Shown piece by piece: positions 49,477 through 58,168 of a stretch of DNA of 64,000 bases. The notes under the pieces were generated by a model. It was not told the DNA's origin, ran no database searches, and worked only from the letters and a program-made list of their open reading frames with translations. Position numbers and translations under genes: made by a program. This DNA comes from an uncultured Poribacteria bacterium (GTDB taxonomy: Bacteria; Poribacteria; WGA-4E; WGA-3G): positions 812,481 through 876,480 of the forward strand of contig OY282383.1 of the NCBI GenBank assembly GCA_958295855.1, written 5' to 3'. Position 1 is the stretch's first letter; each line of letters opens with the position of its first letter.

Positions 49477-50119
49477 GAGTGACGCAACGCAAAGTAGCAG
49501 GCACACGCCGTTGTGCCGAAGCCTTATTGACGCAACCCTCGCGAACCAGATGTCAGGTGCAACAGCGCAAGAGAAGGTTGCGGCGCTGTTCAATTACATA
49601 GAACGCCGCGGCCAGTCATTTTACGATGAAGTTGTAACACAACTGGAACACGCACTCCAATGTGCCAACCAAGCCCAACGACACGGTAGCAGCCCAACCC
49701 AGATTACGAGTGCCTTATTACACGACATCGGGCACTTGCTGTTAGACGAACACAACGCCGATGCCGACTTTTTGGACGAAGACATGAATCATGAGGAAAT
49801 CGGTGCAACGTATCTAGCACCGTTTTTCCCAGAATCTGTCACAACGCCAATTCGGCTGCATGTCCCAGCAAAAAGGTACTTGTGCACAACCGATGCGTCG
49901 TATTACGACGGGCTATCCGATGCATCAAAAAAGAGTTTCCGACTTCAGGGCGGTGCCATGTCCGATACAGAACGGGAAGCATTTGAGCAAATCCCCTATT
50001 TTCAGGATGCCCTCCTGCTACGGCGATGGGATGACCTGGCGAAGGTGAAGGGGTTAGAAATGCCAAGATTGGACGCTTACCGGGATATCGTGCAGGCGTG
50101 CTTAATTCACATCCCATAA
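49466..50119 (+). CDS. HD-domain mixed-valence diiron oxygenase (PhnZ-like)
   Basis: 217 residues from ATG 49466, overlapping the PhyH stop by 11 nt (GGACGG upstream). HD fold with the diiron ligands: H62 in QLEHALQCANQAQ, H86-D87 in LLHDIGHL, HEEIGATYL and HVPAKRYLC. DALLLRRWDDLAKV matches the phosphonate-associated HDIG group. In PhnZ a Tyr three residues before the active-site Glu is gating; here FYDE places Phe at that spot with Tyr adjacent, so alignment would tell whether the gating Tyr is shifted. Expected to cleave the C-P bond oxidatively after the PhnY-like step. Confidence 0.83.
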   Translation: MQNRSDATQSSRHTPLCRSLIDATLANQMSGATAQEKVAALFNYIERRGQSFYDEVVTQLEHALQCANQAQRHGSSPTQITSALLHDIGHLLLDEHNADADFLDEDMNHEEIGATYLAPFFPESVTTPIRLHVPAKRYLCTTDASYYDGLSDASKKSFRLQGGAMSDTEREAFEQIPYFQDALLLRRWDDLAKVKGLEMPRLDAYRDIVQACLIHIP

Positions 50120-50219
50120 CAATTTTAACTCCATCTTCAACTGTGCTGTGAATTAGGCTACAATAGCAAGGGGCACCTTTTTCGGTTTTCTGAAAAATGC
50201 CGATAAAAGGAGAAGGGCA

Positions 50220-51002
50220 ATGCATAACAAATTCATCGCAATCATGACAGAGCGCATCGTGCACGACTTTGACCCGTTGCAGATTATCCTCTTCGGTTCA
50301 CAAGCACGAGGGGACGCAGACCGGCATAGCGACATAGATCTGCTCGTCGTTTTCGCGGAACTTGCCGATAAACGGAAAACTGCCCTTGACATTCAGCGCG
50401 CCCTGGCTGACGTGCCCGTGGCAAAGGATATCCTTGTAACAACGTTGGCAGAGTTTGAACGTAGCCGCACGCGCATCGGCTCGGTGCTGCGGTATGCCCA
50501 ACAAGAAGGTAAAATCCTTTGGCAGAGTTTGAACGTAGCTGCACGCGCATCGGCTCGGTGCTGCGGTATGCCCAACAAGAAGGTAAAATCCTTTATGCAA
50601 GCAACGGAGCGAGTCGCAGACACCGTCCGCTGGCTCCGCTATGCGGAGGAAGACTTGATAACCGCTGAAACCCTTTTAAGGCAGCCACACATTCCGCCTC
50701 GCCAATCCTGTTGGCACGCGCAGCAAGCCGCTGAAAAGGCACTAAAGGCAGGACTAATCTGCTTACAGATCGATTTTCCGAGAACGCATGACTTGAATAT
50801 TCTGCGGAGTCTATTGCCTGAGAGTTGGCATCTCAAAACCGCGCATCCAAACCTGGGGGACCTAAACAGATGGGTGGTTGAAGCCCGCTACCCGGAGGAC
50901 GTGCGAGAAGCTACGGAAGCAGATGCCTCCACGGCTGTTGAACAAGCACGAGCCGTCTGCACATCCGTAAGTGCTTCAGTGACAGATAAAAAACCGCGTT
51001 AA
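50220..51002 (+). CDS. MNT-type nucleotidyltransferase fused to HEPN by a tandem duplication
   Basis: 260 residues in one frame. The N-terminus is a minimal nucleotidyltransferase with GSQARGDADRHSDIDLLVVF, the DNA-pol-beta-like Asp-x-Asp motif. The C-terminal half (from M126, ATG 50595) is an HEPN protein with CWHAQQAAEKALKAGLICLQ and RTHDLNILRSLL. Normally these are two adjacent genes; MNT antitoxins with HEPN RNases form toxin-antitoxin pairs. Here a 74-bp direct duplication (50445-50518 repeated at 50519-50592, one mismatch) shifts the reading frame and joins them through a frame-shifted linker (WQSLNVAARASARCCGMPNK). The ancestral MNT end and HEPN start both overlapped in the duplicated stretch. 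Function as a toxin-antitoxin is probable but not proven. Confidence 0.75.
   Translation: MHNKFIAIMTERIVHDFDPLQIILFGSQARGDADRHSDIDLLVVFAELADKRKTALDIQRALADVPVAKDILVTTLAEFERSRTRIGSVLRYAQQEGKILWQSLNVAARASARCCGMPNKKVKSFMQATERVADTVRWLRYAEEDLITAETLLRQPHIPPRQSCWHAQQAAEKALKAGLICLQIDFPRTHDLNILRSLLPESWHLKTAHPNLGDLNRWVVEARYPEDVREATEADASTAVEQARAVCTSVSASVTDKKPR
50445..50592. repeat. 74-bp perfect tandem duplication
   Basis: TTGGCAGAGTTTGAACGTAG starts both copies (50445 and 50519). They differ at one position (GTAGCC / GTAGCT). 74 is not a multiple of 3. Confidence 0.9.
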
Positions 51003-51007
51003 AAAGA

Positions 51008-51037
51008 TTGGCATTGCGGTGTTACTTATGGTATAAT
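51008..51037 (+). promoter_or_regulatory. promoter of the 51061 gene
   Basis: TTGGCA (51008-51013), 18-nt spacer, TATAAT (51032-51037), followed by AAGGAGG. Confidence 0.55.
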
Positions 51038-51060
51038 AGTGTTATCAAGGAGGAATAATA

Positions 51061-51354
51061 GTGGCTGTGAAAGACCCCAATGTCCCCCTGTCTCGCCCGC
51101 ATGTAGAGGCATACTGGGATTTGGTACGCAGATGCCTGACTGACTTTTTTTCCGAACCCACAGACGAAGCGGAGAAATTACAGCGGGACATTGAAAATCT
51201 ACCCTATGCACGACAGGATGTATTCTATCATGGAGATCCGTTGGATCTCGCCGAGGGCCTTGCCGACAAAAGGGCAACTGAAAGTCAACACGCACAGTTC
51301 CTGCAGATGGTAAGGGCATACCGGCTGCCCGGATTCGGTGGATTAGATGGATAA
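51061..51354 (+). CDS. hypothetical protein
   Basis: 97 residues starting with GTG 51061 after AAGGAGGAATAATA, a strong ribosome-binding site. Charged, without signal peptide or membrane helix: VEAYWDLVRRCLTDFFSEPTDEAEKLQRDIENLPYARQDVFYHGDP. I do not recognise a family. It is short, has its own promoter, and sits between an MNT/HEPN gene and a hydrolase. It may be an accessory protein of the neighbouring defence-like region. Confidence 0.6.
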   Translation: MAVKDPNVPLSRPHVEAYWDLVRRCLTDFFSEPTDEAEKLQRDIENLPYARQDVFYHGDPLDLAEGLADKRATESQHAQFLQMVRAYRLPGFGGLDG

Positions 51355-51454
51355 CGCGTTTTTGGCCGTTGCAACGGCTCGCGTTCCCCGCAGGAACAGC
51401 GCGCACAGAATAGGAATGTCCTGCGTTGCTACATTGAATTGAGAGGTGCAAAAA

Positions 51455-52144
51455 ATGAGTTATGAAACAATTGAATCGACGTTCATCGCAACGCCAGAAA
51501 AAGGCGCGGTCTCCTCGCTACTGATACGCCCAGAAAGCGCGCAATGGCTGCTCGTGCTGGGACATGGTGCCGGCACAAATATGCGCCATACCACCCTCCA
51601 GACTATCGCCGAACGATTAGCCGATAGAGGTATCGCAACCTTTCGCTACCAGTTCCCCTACATGGAACGTGGCGGGGGTGGTAGGGAATCGCAGGCAGTT
51701 GCTTTAGCCACCGTGAGGGCCGCGGTCGCCGCTGCACACGAAGCAGCAAGCGAGTTATCACTCCTCGTTGGCGGGCACTCCTATAGCGGGCGCATGTCAT
51801 CACTCGCATCGGCAGAATCCCCAATCGAACACGTCCGCGGTCTCGTATTTTTCGCGTTTCCACTGCATCCCGCTGGAAAACAGGGCACGGAACGTGCCGA
51901 ACACCTTGATGATGTTACCGTACCGATGCTGTTCCTCTCCGGCACCCGCGATAAGTTGGCTGTCCTCGAGCTGTTATCCCCTGTTTGTGAAAAACTCGGA
52001 GACAAAGCAACCCTACATCTGCTGGACACCGCCGACCACGGGTTCAAAGTCCTCAAACGTTCCCGCAAAACGGATGAAGATGTTTTTGTAGAGATGGCGC
52101 GGGTTGTTAATGAATGGGTTGAAGCACACAATTTAAAGTGGTAG
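51455..52144 (+). CDS. alpha/beta hydrolase (dienelactone hydrolase/KANL3-type)
   Basis: 229 residues from ATG 51455 with GAGAGG upstream; an in-frame GTG at 51446 gives three extra residues. The alpha/beta hydrolase nucleophile is in GGHSYSGRM, with the oxyanion HGAGTNM near the N-terminus and catalytic His in DTADHGFKVL. It resembles the small KANL3/Tex30-like hydrolases of unknown substrate. Cytosolic. Its stop codon lies at the first unit of a 38-bp tandem repeat. Confidence 0.86.
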   Translation: MSYETIESTFIATPEKGAVSSLLIRPESAQWLLVLGHGAGTNMRHTTLQTIAERLADRGIATFRYQFPYMERGGGGRESQAVALATVRAAVAAAHEAASELSLLVGGHSYSGRMSSLASAESPIEHVRGLVFFAFPLHPAGKQGTERAEHLDDVTVPMLFLSGTRDKLAVLELLSPVCEKLGDKATLHLLDTADHGFKVLKRSRKTDEDVFVEMARVVNEWVEAHNLKW

Positions 52145-52260
52145 GCCCACTCCGTGTGCCGTCACCGCAATTAAAGTAGTAGGCCCACTCCGTGTGCCGT
52201 CACCGCAATTAAAGTAGTAGGCACACTCCGTGTGCCGTAACCCCACTCCGTGTGCCGTCA
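52142..52260. repeat. 38-bp tandem repeats upstream of Type ISP gene
   Basis: TAGGCCCACTCCGTGTGCCG ... TTAAAGTAG repeats at 52142, 52180 and 52218, followed by a truncated fourth unit. The 38-bp period is exact. The units carry CACTCCGTGTGC palindromic parts. The first unit overlaps the hydrolase stop codon; the region ends just before the Type ISP ribosome-binding site. Confidence 0.85.
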
Positions 52261-52275
52261 CCACAGGAAACAGAT

Positions 52276-55200
52276 ATGTCAGAAGCAACGCAAACCTACT
52301 TCGCCGTCGGAAGCGGACATCCAGAAACAGACAACGGATTCTACAGTACGCTCAATTACATCCGCGAGAATGCCCATACTGAATATGGAAAAGGCAAACT
52401 TTTCGAGCGGTTGGTGAGAACATATTTCCTTGAAGACCCCTTCTACAAAAAGCGGTTTGCGGAGGTCTGGCTCTGGTCCGAATGGGCAGAACTGCGTCCA
52501 GAATTCGACGGCGTTGATATAGGCATCGACCTCGTCGCACAAGAACGCGACGGTGGATACTGCGCCATTCAGTGCAAGTGCTATGCAGAAAACACGCGAA
52601 TCGCAAAGGGGCACCTCGATTCATTCATCTCCGCTTCAGCGAGAGAACCCTTCACCTCCCGAATTTTCGTCGATACTGGCAGCGACTGGAGTGCCAACTT
52701 ACACAGAACCCTCGACGGATTGCAACCCCCCTGCCAACGCATCAGTGCTGCCGATCTCGCCAGCCGACCGGTTGACTGGCCCGACCTAAGCCTTGAGGCA
52801 CCAGAGCAGCTAGACTATCAACAAGAGACGTTCAGTCTGCGGGAACACCAAAAAGAGGCGTTTGACGATGTTATCAACGGCTTCAAAGATTCCGACCGCG
52901 GCAAACTCATCATGGCGTGCGGCACAGGCAAGACTTTTACGGCACTCCGAATCGCCGAGCACATCGCGGGTGCAGGCGGACGTGTCCTCTATCTCGTCCC
53001 ATCCATTGGGCTCTTTTCACAAGCGATGCGAGAATGGGCAGAACAACAAGGGGTACCGCACCGCTATATCGGAATCTGTTCCGATACAAAGGCAGGAAAA
53101 ACGAGCGAGGACGCATCAATTTTGGAGCTTGAGATTCCGGTTACCACGGATGCCTCCGCTATCTCCGAAGCACTCGAAAAAAATGACGAAACCACTATGA
53201 GGGTTGTCTTCTGCACCTATCACTCCCTACCTATCGTTGCAGCCGCACAGGATGCAGGCGCGCCACCGTTTGATATTGTCCTCTGCGATGAAGCACACAG
53301 AACCACCGGCATCGAGGAGCGCGACGACAAGACATCCCCATTCGTTCTTATTCACAATTCAGATAGGATTCGGGCTAAAAAACGCCTCTACATGACAGCC
53401 ACCTCGCGGCTCTACACCGAAAGCGCGAAGGCAAAAGCCGCACGCCACGACATCGAGGTCTTCTCCATGGACGACCCGGGTACCTACGGCGAAGAATTTC
53501 ACCGCCTCCCGTTCTCCAGAGCCGTTGAGCAAGCCCTCCTCTCCGACTACAAGGTTGTTGTGCTTGCAATGTCCGAGCAAGGCGCGGACGCAGCGCTGCA
53601 GACATATCGCACGTCCGGGGGGAGCGAGATTAACATCAACGATGCAACGAAGATTGTGGGATGCTGGCGTGCACTCCAAAATCCTGAAAGAAAGTCGCCT
53701 GACGATGCAGAAATCAGACCCCTGACTCGCGCAATCGCATTCACGAACACTATTGCCGCCTCAAAGAGCCTTGTGAAACATTGGGACGGCGTTATCGACA
53801 GTGCCATCGAACGGATGCACGAAGATGAACGCCCGCGCAATTTTAAATGCGAAACGGAACATGTAGATGGAAAAGATAACGCCCTCAAGCGAAAAACCCG
53901 CATCGAGTGGCTGAAAGGCGACGCTAACGGTGGCTGCCGTATCCTCTCCAATGCGCGGTGCCTCTCCGAGGGGATTGATGTTCCCGCCCTTGACGCTGTC
54001 CTCTTCATGAGCCCGCGCAACTCGCACGTTGACATCGTTCAGGCGGTCGGCCGCGTCATGCGGAAAGCAGAAGGCAAGACGTACGGCTACATCATCCTCC
54101 CCGTCGTCATTCCCGCGGGGGCAGACCCGGCCGATACTCTCAACAACAATGAACGCTTCGCGTCTGTGTGGAATGTGCTACGCGCACTCCGTTCGCACGA
54201 CGACAGACTCAACGCTGAAATCAACAGAATAGACCTCAACACGACACCAACAGATCGGATTATCTTCAGCGGAGACGGATTTGAACGTGATGGCGAAGGA
54301 GCTGGCACGCTAAATGAGCAACAGATGTTCTTGCCTATCGACCTCCCACCTGACGCGATATTTGCCAAGATTGTCCAGCGGTGCGGTGACAGGAAATACT
54401 GGGAGAGCTGGGCAAAGGATGTCGCGGATATTTTCCTGCGGGTCGTCGGGCGCATCGAAAACCTGCTGGACACCCCTGAAAACGATGCACTGCGTGAGTG
54501 GTTCGCCCATTTCCACGGGGAGTTGAAAAGTTCAATAAACGCCTCCATCACTCGGAGCAACGCCATTGACATGATGGCACAACACATCTTAACCCGGCCC
54601 GTTTTTGAGGCACTCTTCGAGAATTACGACTTCGCCGCCGGCAACCCTGTCGCCATCGCACTTGACAACCTCCGCAACGATTTTGCAGAATTCGGGCTTG
54701 AGGACGAAACGCGGGATCTGGAGAAGTTCTACGAAAGCGTCCGGATGCGAGCCCGCGGCATTGATAACAGCGAAGGACGACAGCGAGTGCTACTGGAACT
54801 CTATGAAAAGTTCTTCGCCACCGCCCTGAAGAAAGACGCAGAACGACTCGGCATCGTCTACACACCCGTTGAGGTTGTGGACTTCATCTTGCACAGCGCG
54901 GATACGGTATTGCGCGAGGAGTTCGGCCGAAGCCTGAGCGACGAAGGGGTGCATGTGCTGGATCCGTTCACCGGTGCCGGCATTTTTCTCGTGCGCCTCA
55001 TTCAATCTGAGCTTATCCGCGCGGCAGATGTTGAACGCAAGTACCGTGAAGAACTGCACGCCAATGAGATTGTTCTCCTTGCCTACTATATCGCCGCTGT
55101 CAATATTGAAGAGGCATTCCATGGAAAACGCGGCGAGGATAGAGCGTACGAGCCATTTAACGGCATCGTCTTGACAGATACGTTCAACCTGAACAAAGAG

Positions 55201-57075
55201 AGAACTCTTTTCCCGAAAGAGTGGCTGCCGGACAACAACGAGCGCGCCGAACGTCAACAGCAGCTCCCGATCGGGGTGCTCGTTGGCAATCCACCGTGGT
55301 CAATAGGACAGCGGAGCGCGGCAGACAACAACCCGAACGTGGACTACCCAGACCTTGAAGCACGCATTAAAGAAACCTATGCTGAGCACTCAATAGGAAA
55401 TAATAAGAATAGCCTCTACGACACCTACAAGATGGCGATTCGATGGGCATCTGACAGAATTCCAGAACAAGGAATTATTGCCTTCGTCACCAACGGTTCG
55501 TGGATTGACGGGCATGTCGACTCGGGAGTTCGTGCCTCTTTGGCAGAGGAGTTCAGTTCTATCTATGTCCTAAACCTGCGGGGGAATCAACGCACCCAAG
55601 GGGAGGTGTCGCGGCGTGAGGGTGGAAAGGTGTTCGGTAGTGGTTCACGGGCACCTGTGGCTATTACGCTCCTCGTCAAGAACCCAAATGCGACACACGA
55701 TGGCTGCAGCATCCACTACCGCGATATTGGTGACTATCTCACACGCGAGGAGAAATTAGAAGCACTGCGCGAGGCGAGATCGATTTCAGGATTCAGCGAT
55801 TGGCAGACAATCACGCCCAATAAGTACCACGATTGGATAGGACAACGCAGCAAAGTTTTCCAAAAGTTTATCCCATTGGGGACAAAGGAAGCTAAGGCGG
55901 GTAAGGCAGACAATGCAATATTTGTGTTGTATTCGCGAGGATACGGAACGGGCAGAGACGCATACATCTACAATTTCTCACGCGATGCCTGCACCGAGAA
56001 CGCGAGACGAATGACATCGGACTATCTCGCCGCGATTTCTAAACTTGAGGGGAACCCTGAACTGACAGTGGATGAAGTAACGCTACAGCACAACTCGCAT
56101 ATTAAGTGGGGAGGCGATCTCAAGAAGAGACTGGAATCAAAGAGAAGAACGGCATTCGAGGAAAACTACATCCGAAAGGTTATGTATCGCCCCTTCATTG
56201 CCACCAATTGTTACGCGGATTACACCTTCGCACAGGAAAATATGGGGCAAATTTTCTTGGACAGTTCCAACGAAAACCGCGTGATATGTGTACCCGGAGT
56301 CGGCTCTAAAAAGGCGTTTTCCGCGCTGATGGCCGATACGATGCCAGATCTTGGATTCAATAATGCATCACAGTGCTTCCCACGGTGGCGCTATCTGAAA
56401 TCTACAGATATCCCCGACACGATAGGCACATTGCAAGGTATTGCCGAGGCACCCGAGCGCATTGACAACATTTCAGACACCGCACTGCACACCTTCCGTG
56501 AGCATTATGGCGACGACACCATCACCAAGGATGCAATCTTCGACTACGTCTACGGCCTACTGCATGCACCGAGTTATCGGGAAGCGTTCGCAAACGATCT
56601 GTCAAAGATGATACCGCGTATCCCGTTCGCCCCTGATTTTCACGCCTTCGCGAAGGCCGGGGCAGCACTTGCATCCCTTCATCTCGGTTACGAAACATGT
56701 CAGCAATACCCCTTGGAACTCATATTCGCCCACAACGGCGAACCGCAGCCACAACATTTTCAGCTCGGCAAACGTGCAATGCGGTTTGCTGACAAGGAAG
56801 CGAAAACGACGCTCATCATCAACGAGCATGTCCAATTATCTGGTATCCCGGAAGCGGCGCATCGGTATGTGGTCAACGGCAGAACGCCGTTGGAGTGGTT
56901 TATAGACCGTTACAAGATCACGCAGGACAAGGCTAGCGGCATCATCAACGATGCGAATGGTTGGTTTGCGCATCCCCGCGATCTGGTCGCTGCGATTAAG
57001 CGGATCGTTTATGTGAGTGTAGAATCTGCGCGGATTATTGAGGGGTTGCCCTCTGAGTTGACAGATGGCCCGTAA
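52276..57075 (+). CDS. Type ISP single-chain restriction-modification enzyme
   Basis: 1599 residues from ATG 52276 (AGGAAACAG upstream). Single polypeptide of the LlaGI/LlaBIII class: N-terminal Mrr-like nuclease (about 65-160) with D85 and Q99-C-K101, SF2 helicase/translocase with Walker A ACGTGKT (about 213-219) and DEAH box CDEAH (about 338), a coupler, then an N6-adenine methyltransferase with LDPFTGAGIFLV (about 896) and catalytic NPPW (about 1005). A large C-terminal region (1100-1599) would be the target-recognition domain. Catalytic motifs look intact. Defence role: cleavage of unmethylated foreign DNA after ATP-driven translocation. A 38-bp tandem repeat lies at its 5' side. Confidence 0.93.
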   Translation: MSEATQTYFAVGSGHPETDNGFYSTLNYIRENAHTEYGKGKLFERLVRTYFLEDPFYKKRFAEVWLWSEWAELRPEFDGVDIGIDLVAQERDGGYCAIQCKCYAENTRIAKGHLDSFISASAREPFTSRIFVDTGSDWSANLHRTLDGLQPPCQRISAADLASRPVDWPDLSLEAPEQLDYQQETFSLREHQKEAFDDVINGFKDSDRGKLIMACGTGKTFTALRIAEHIAGAGGRVLYLVPSIGLFSQAMREWAEQQGVPHRYIGICSDTKAGKTSEDASILELEIPVTTDASAISEALEKNDETTMRVVFCTYHSLPIVAAAQDAGAPPFDIVLCDEAHRTTGIEERDDKTSPFVLIHNSDRIRAKKRLYMTATSRLYTESAKAKAARHDIEVFSMDDPGTYGEEFHRLPFSRAVEQALLSDYKVVVLAMSEQGADAALQTYRTSGGSEININDATKIVGCWRALQNPERKSPDDAEIRPLTRAIAFTNTIAASKSLVKHWDGVIDSAIERMHEDERPRNFKCETEHVDGKDNALKRKTRIEWLKGDANGGCRILSNARCLSEGIDVPALDAVLFMSPRNSHVDIVQAVGRVMRKAEGKTYGYIILPVVIPAGADPADTLNNNERFASVWNVLRALRSHDDRLNAEINRIDLNTTPTDRIIFSGDGFERDGEGAGTLNEQQMFLPIDLPPDAIFAKIVQRCGDRKYWESWAKDVADIFLRVVGRIENLLDTPENDALREWFAHFHGELKSSINASITRSNAIDMMAQHILTRPVFEALFENYDFAAGNPVAIALDNLRNDFAEFGLEDETRDLEKFYESVRMRARGIDNSEGRQRVLLELYEKFFATALKKDAERLGIVYTPVEVVDFILHSADTVLREEFGRSLSDEGVHVLDPFTGAGIFLVRLIQSELIRAADVERKYREELHANEIVLLAYYIAAVNIEEAFHGKRGEDRAYEPFNGIVLTDTFNLNKERTLFPKEWLPDNNERAERQQQLPIGVLVGNPPWSIGQRSAADNNPNVDYPDLEARIKETYAEHSIGNNKNSLYDTYKMAIRWASDRIPEQGIIAFVTNGSWIDGHVDSGVRASLAEEFSSIYVLNLRGNQRTQGEVSRREGGKVFGSGSRAPVAITLLVKNPNATHDGCSIHYRDIGDYLTREEKLEALREARSISGFSDWQTITPNKYHDWIGQRSKVFQKFIPLGTKEAKAGKADNAIFVLYSRGYGTGRDAYIYNFSRDACTENARRMTSDYLAAISKLEGNPELTVDEVTLQHNSHIKWGGDLKKRLESKRRTAFEENYIRKVMYRPFIATNCYADYTFAQENMGQIFLDSSNENRVICVPGVGSKKAFSALMADTMPDLGFNNASQCFPRWRYLKSTDIPDTIGTLQGIAEAPERIDNISDTALHTFREHYGDDTITKDAIFDYVYGLLHAPSYREAFANDLSKMIPRIPFAPDFHAFAKAGAALASLHLGYETCQQYPLELIFAHNGEPQPQHFQLGKRAMRFADKEAKTTLIINEHVQLSGIPEAAHRYVVNGRTPLEWFIDRYKITQDKASGIINDANGWFAHPRDLVAAIKRIVYVSVESARIIEGLPSELTDGP

Positions 57076-57086
57076 AGGAGCAAATG

Positions 57087-57482
57087 ATGTTTGATATACG
57101 CAATATTCCAGGTTTAGGCAGACTTGAAATTGTAGAAACCTATGCGTATTATGATCAGCCTGTCCTATTTTCCTGCAAAAATTCAGAAGGCCACCTCTAC
57201 CTTGTTGTTGCTGCGGATGAAACCGACAAATATGAAATTTGGCTCTACGCTGGGGTCTCTGCTGAACGCCTCAACCTCATCCGATGCGGTACTATTGACC
57301 TTCACGATGCGTTTGCTAATTCTGAAAATGGGCGTTTACTTCAAGTGAGGTTTTCTTACGCCAACCCAACCTCTCCCCAGATTGAACACCTTGAATCAAA
57401 TCAGATACCCGAGGATATGCTTCCAATTCCTGATGAATGCCTGGATCTTAAAAGGACTTGGCAAAGTACTACCCTCCGTTAA
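57087..57482 (+). CDS. DUF6575-like small protein
   Basis: 131 residues from ATG 57087; the ATG one codon earlier is possible, but AAAGGAG (57074-57080) is better spaced for 57087. IRNIPGLGRLEIVETYAYYDQPVLFSCKNSEGHLYLVV, WLYAGVSAERLNLIRCG and DLHDAFAN resemble the DUF6575 pattern of small unknown proteins; I am only moderately sure. No signal or membrane segment. It lies 9 nt after the Type ISP stop, so it is co-transcribed and may be an accessory factor. Its stop overlaps the stop of the convergent RelA/SpoT gene by 4 nt. Confidence 0.6.
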   Translation: MFDIRNIPGLGRLEIVETYAYYDQPVLFSCKNSEGHLYLVVAADETDKYEIWLYAGVSAERLNLIRCGTIDLHDAFANSENGRLLQVRFSYANPTSPQIEHLESNQIPEDMLPIPDECLDLKRTWQSTTLR

Positions 57483-58168
57483 TTTGAGTCTTCGTGAGCC
57501 GTCTTTTCATCAGAATGGGTACGCCAGATTAAATCTGCCAGACGGCTCCCCGCACCAACCAACCGTGCCAAAACACCAATCTGTTCTCGGCAAGTCACAC
57601 TGTCCGTTGGTTCGGGATAATTGACTAAGTGAGCAGTTTCGCCCCAAATCTCCTCAAAAAGGGTTCTGACCTGAATTTCGCAAGAAACCGGTGAATTCGC
57701 TCTCGGTTTAATCACATAGTGAATGCTGGTGTATAAACTCTCTCTCAGCGTAACCTCCAAGTTTTGGGATCGAAAGAACTCTTGTGATTCCGGATCCCAA
57801 GTATAGGCTTTCGGCTGTTCATACAGTACCCAATCTTGGCTGTCCAGTTTTTGGTTTATTGCACTGTGAATCTGTGTAAATTGTACTTGGAACAGATGAA
57901 GCACTCGAACACCAGCAATGTCAGTTATCCGATCAAAGATATTCTCTGGCGTAATTGGGTTTTCAGTTGACGACCTACGTTGTATTTTTTCACGAAGGTG
58001 TTGCAAATCTTTCATCCGACTTTTGACCGAATGAACGATTTGTGGAGAGCGGGTTAGGTCTGGATGTGTCTCAAAGAATTCAACTACGGAACCGCGAAAG
58101 AGATCTATATTGTGGAGTTCACTTTCAACTCGCTCTATGATAGCTTCCATACTTGCTTCATCAACCAT
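57479..58168 (-). CDS. RelA/SpoT-domain protein (small alarmone synthetase-like)
   Basis: 229 residues from ATG 58168 (GGAGG 6 nt upstream), overlapping the ParA stop by 8 nt. It has only a synthetase domain: KSRMKDLQHLREKIQRR, ITDIAGVRVLHLFQ (conserved Asp), LYTSIHYVIKP (G-loop Tyr) and CEIQVRTLFEEIWGETAHLVNY (catalytic Glu). No HD hydrolase, TGS or ACT domains. It could make (p)ppGpp-type nucleotides, or act like toxic SAS enzymes that modify nucleotides or tRNA during infection. Coupled to a ParA ATPase and adjacent to a Type ISP system, so a role in phage defence is a reasonable guess. No antitoxin is obvious. Confidence 0.85.
   Translation of the reverse strand: MVDEASMEAIIERVESELHNIDLFRGSVVEFFETHPDLTRSPQIVHSVKSRMKDLQHLREKIQRRSSTENPITPENIFDRITDIAGVRVLHLFQVQFTQIHSAINQKLDSQDWVLYEQPKAYTWDPESQEFFRSQNLEVTLRESLYTSIHYVIKPRANSPVSCEIQVRTLFEEIWGETAHLVNYPEPTDSVTCREQIGVLARLVGAGSRLADLIWRTHSDEKTAHEDSN

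Noticed and set aside
52142..52260. CRISPR array
   Set aside because: The 38-bp units are directly tandem with no spacers between, and there are no cas genes.
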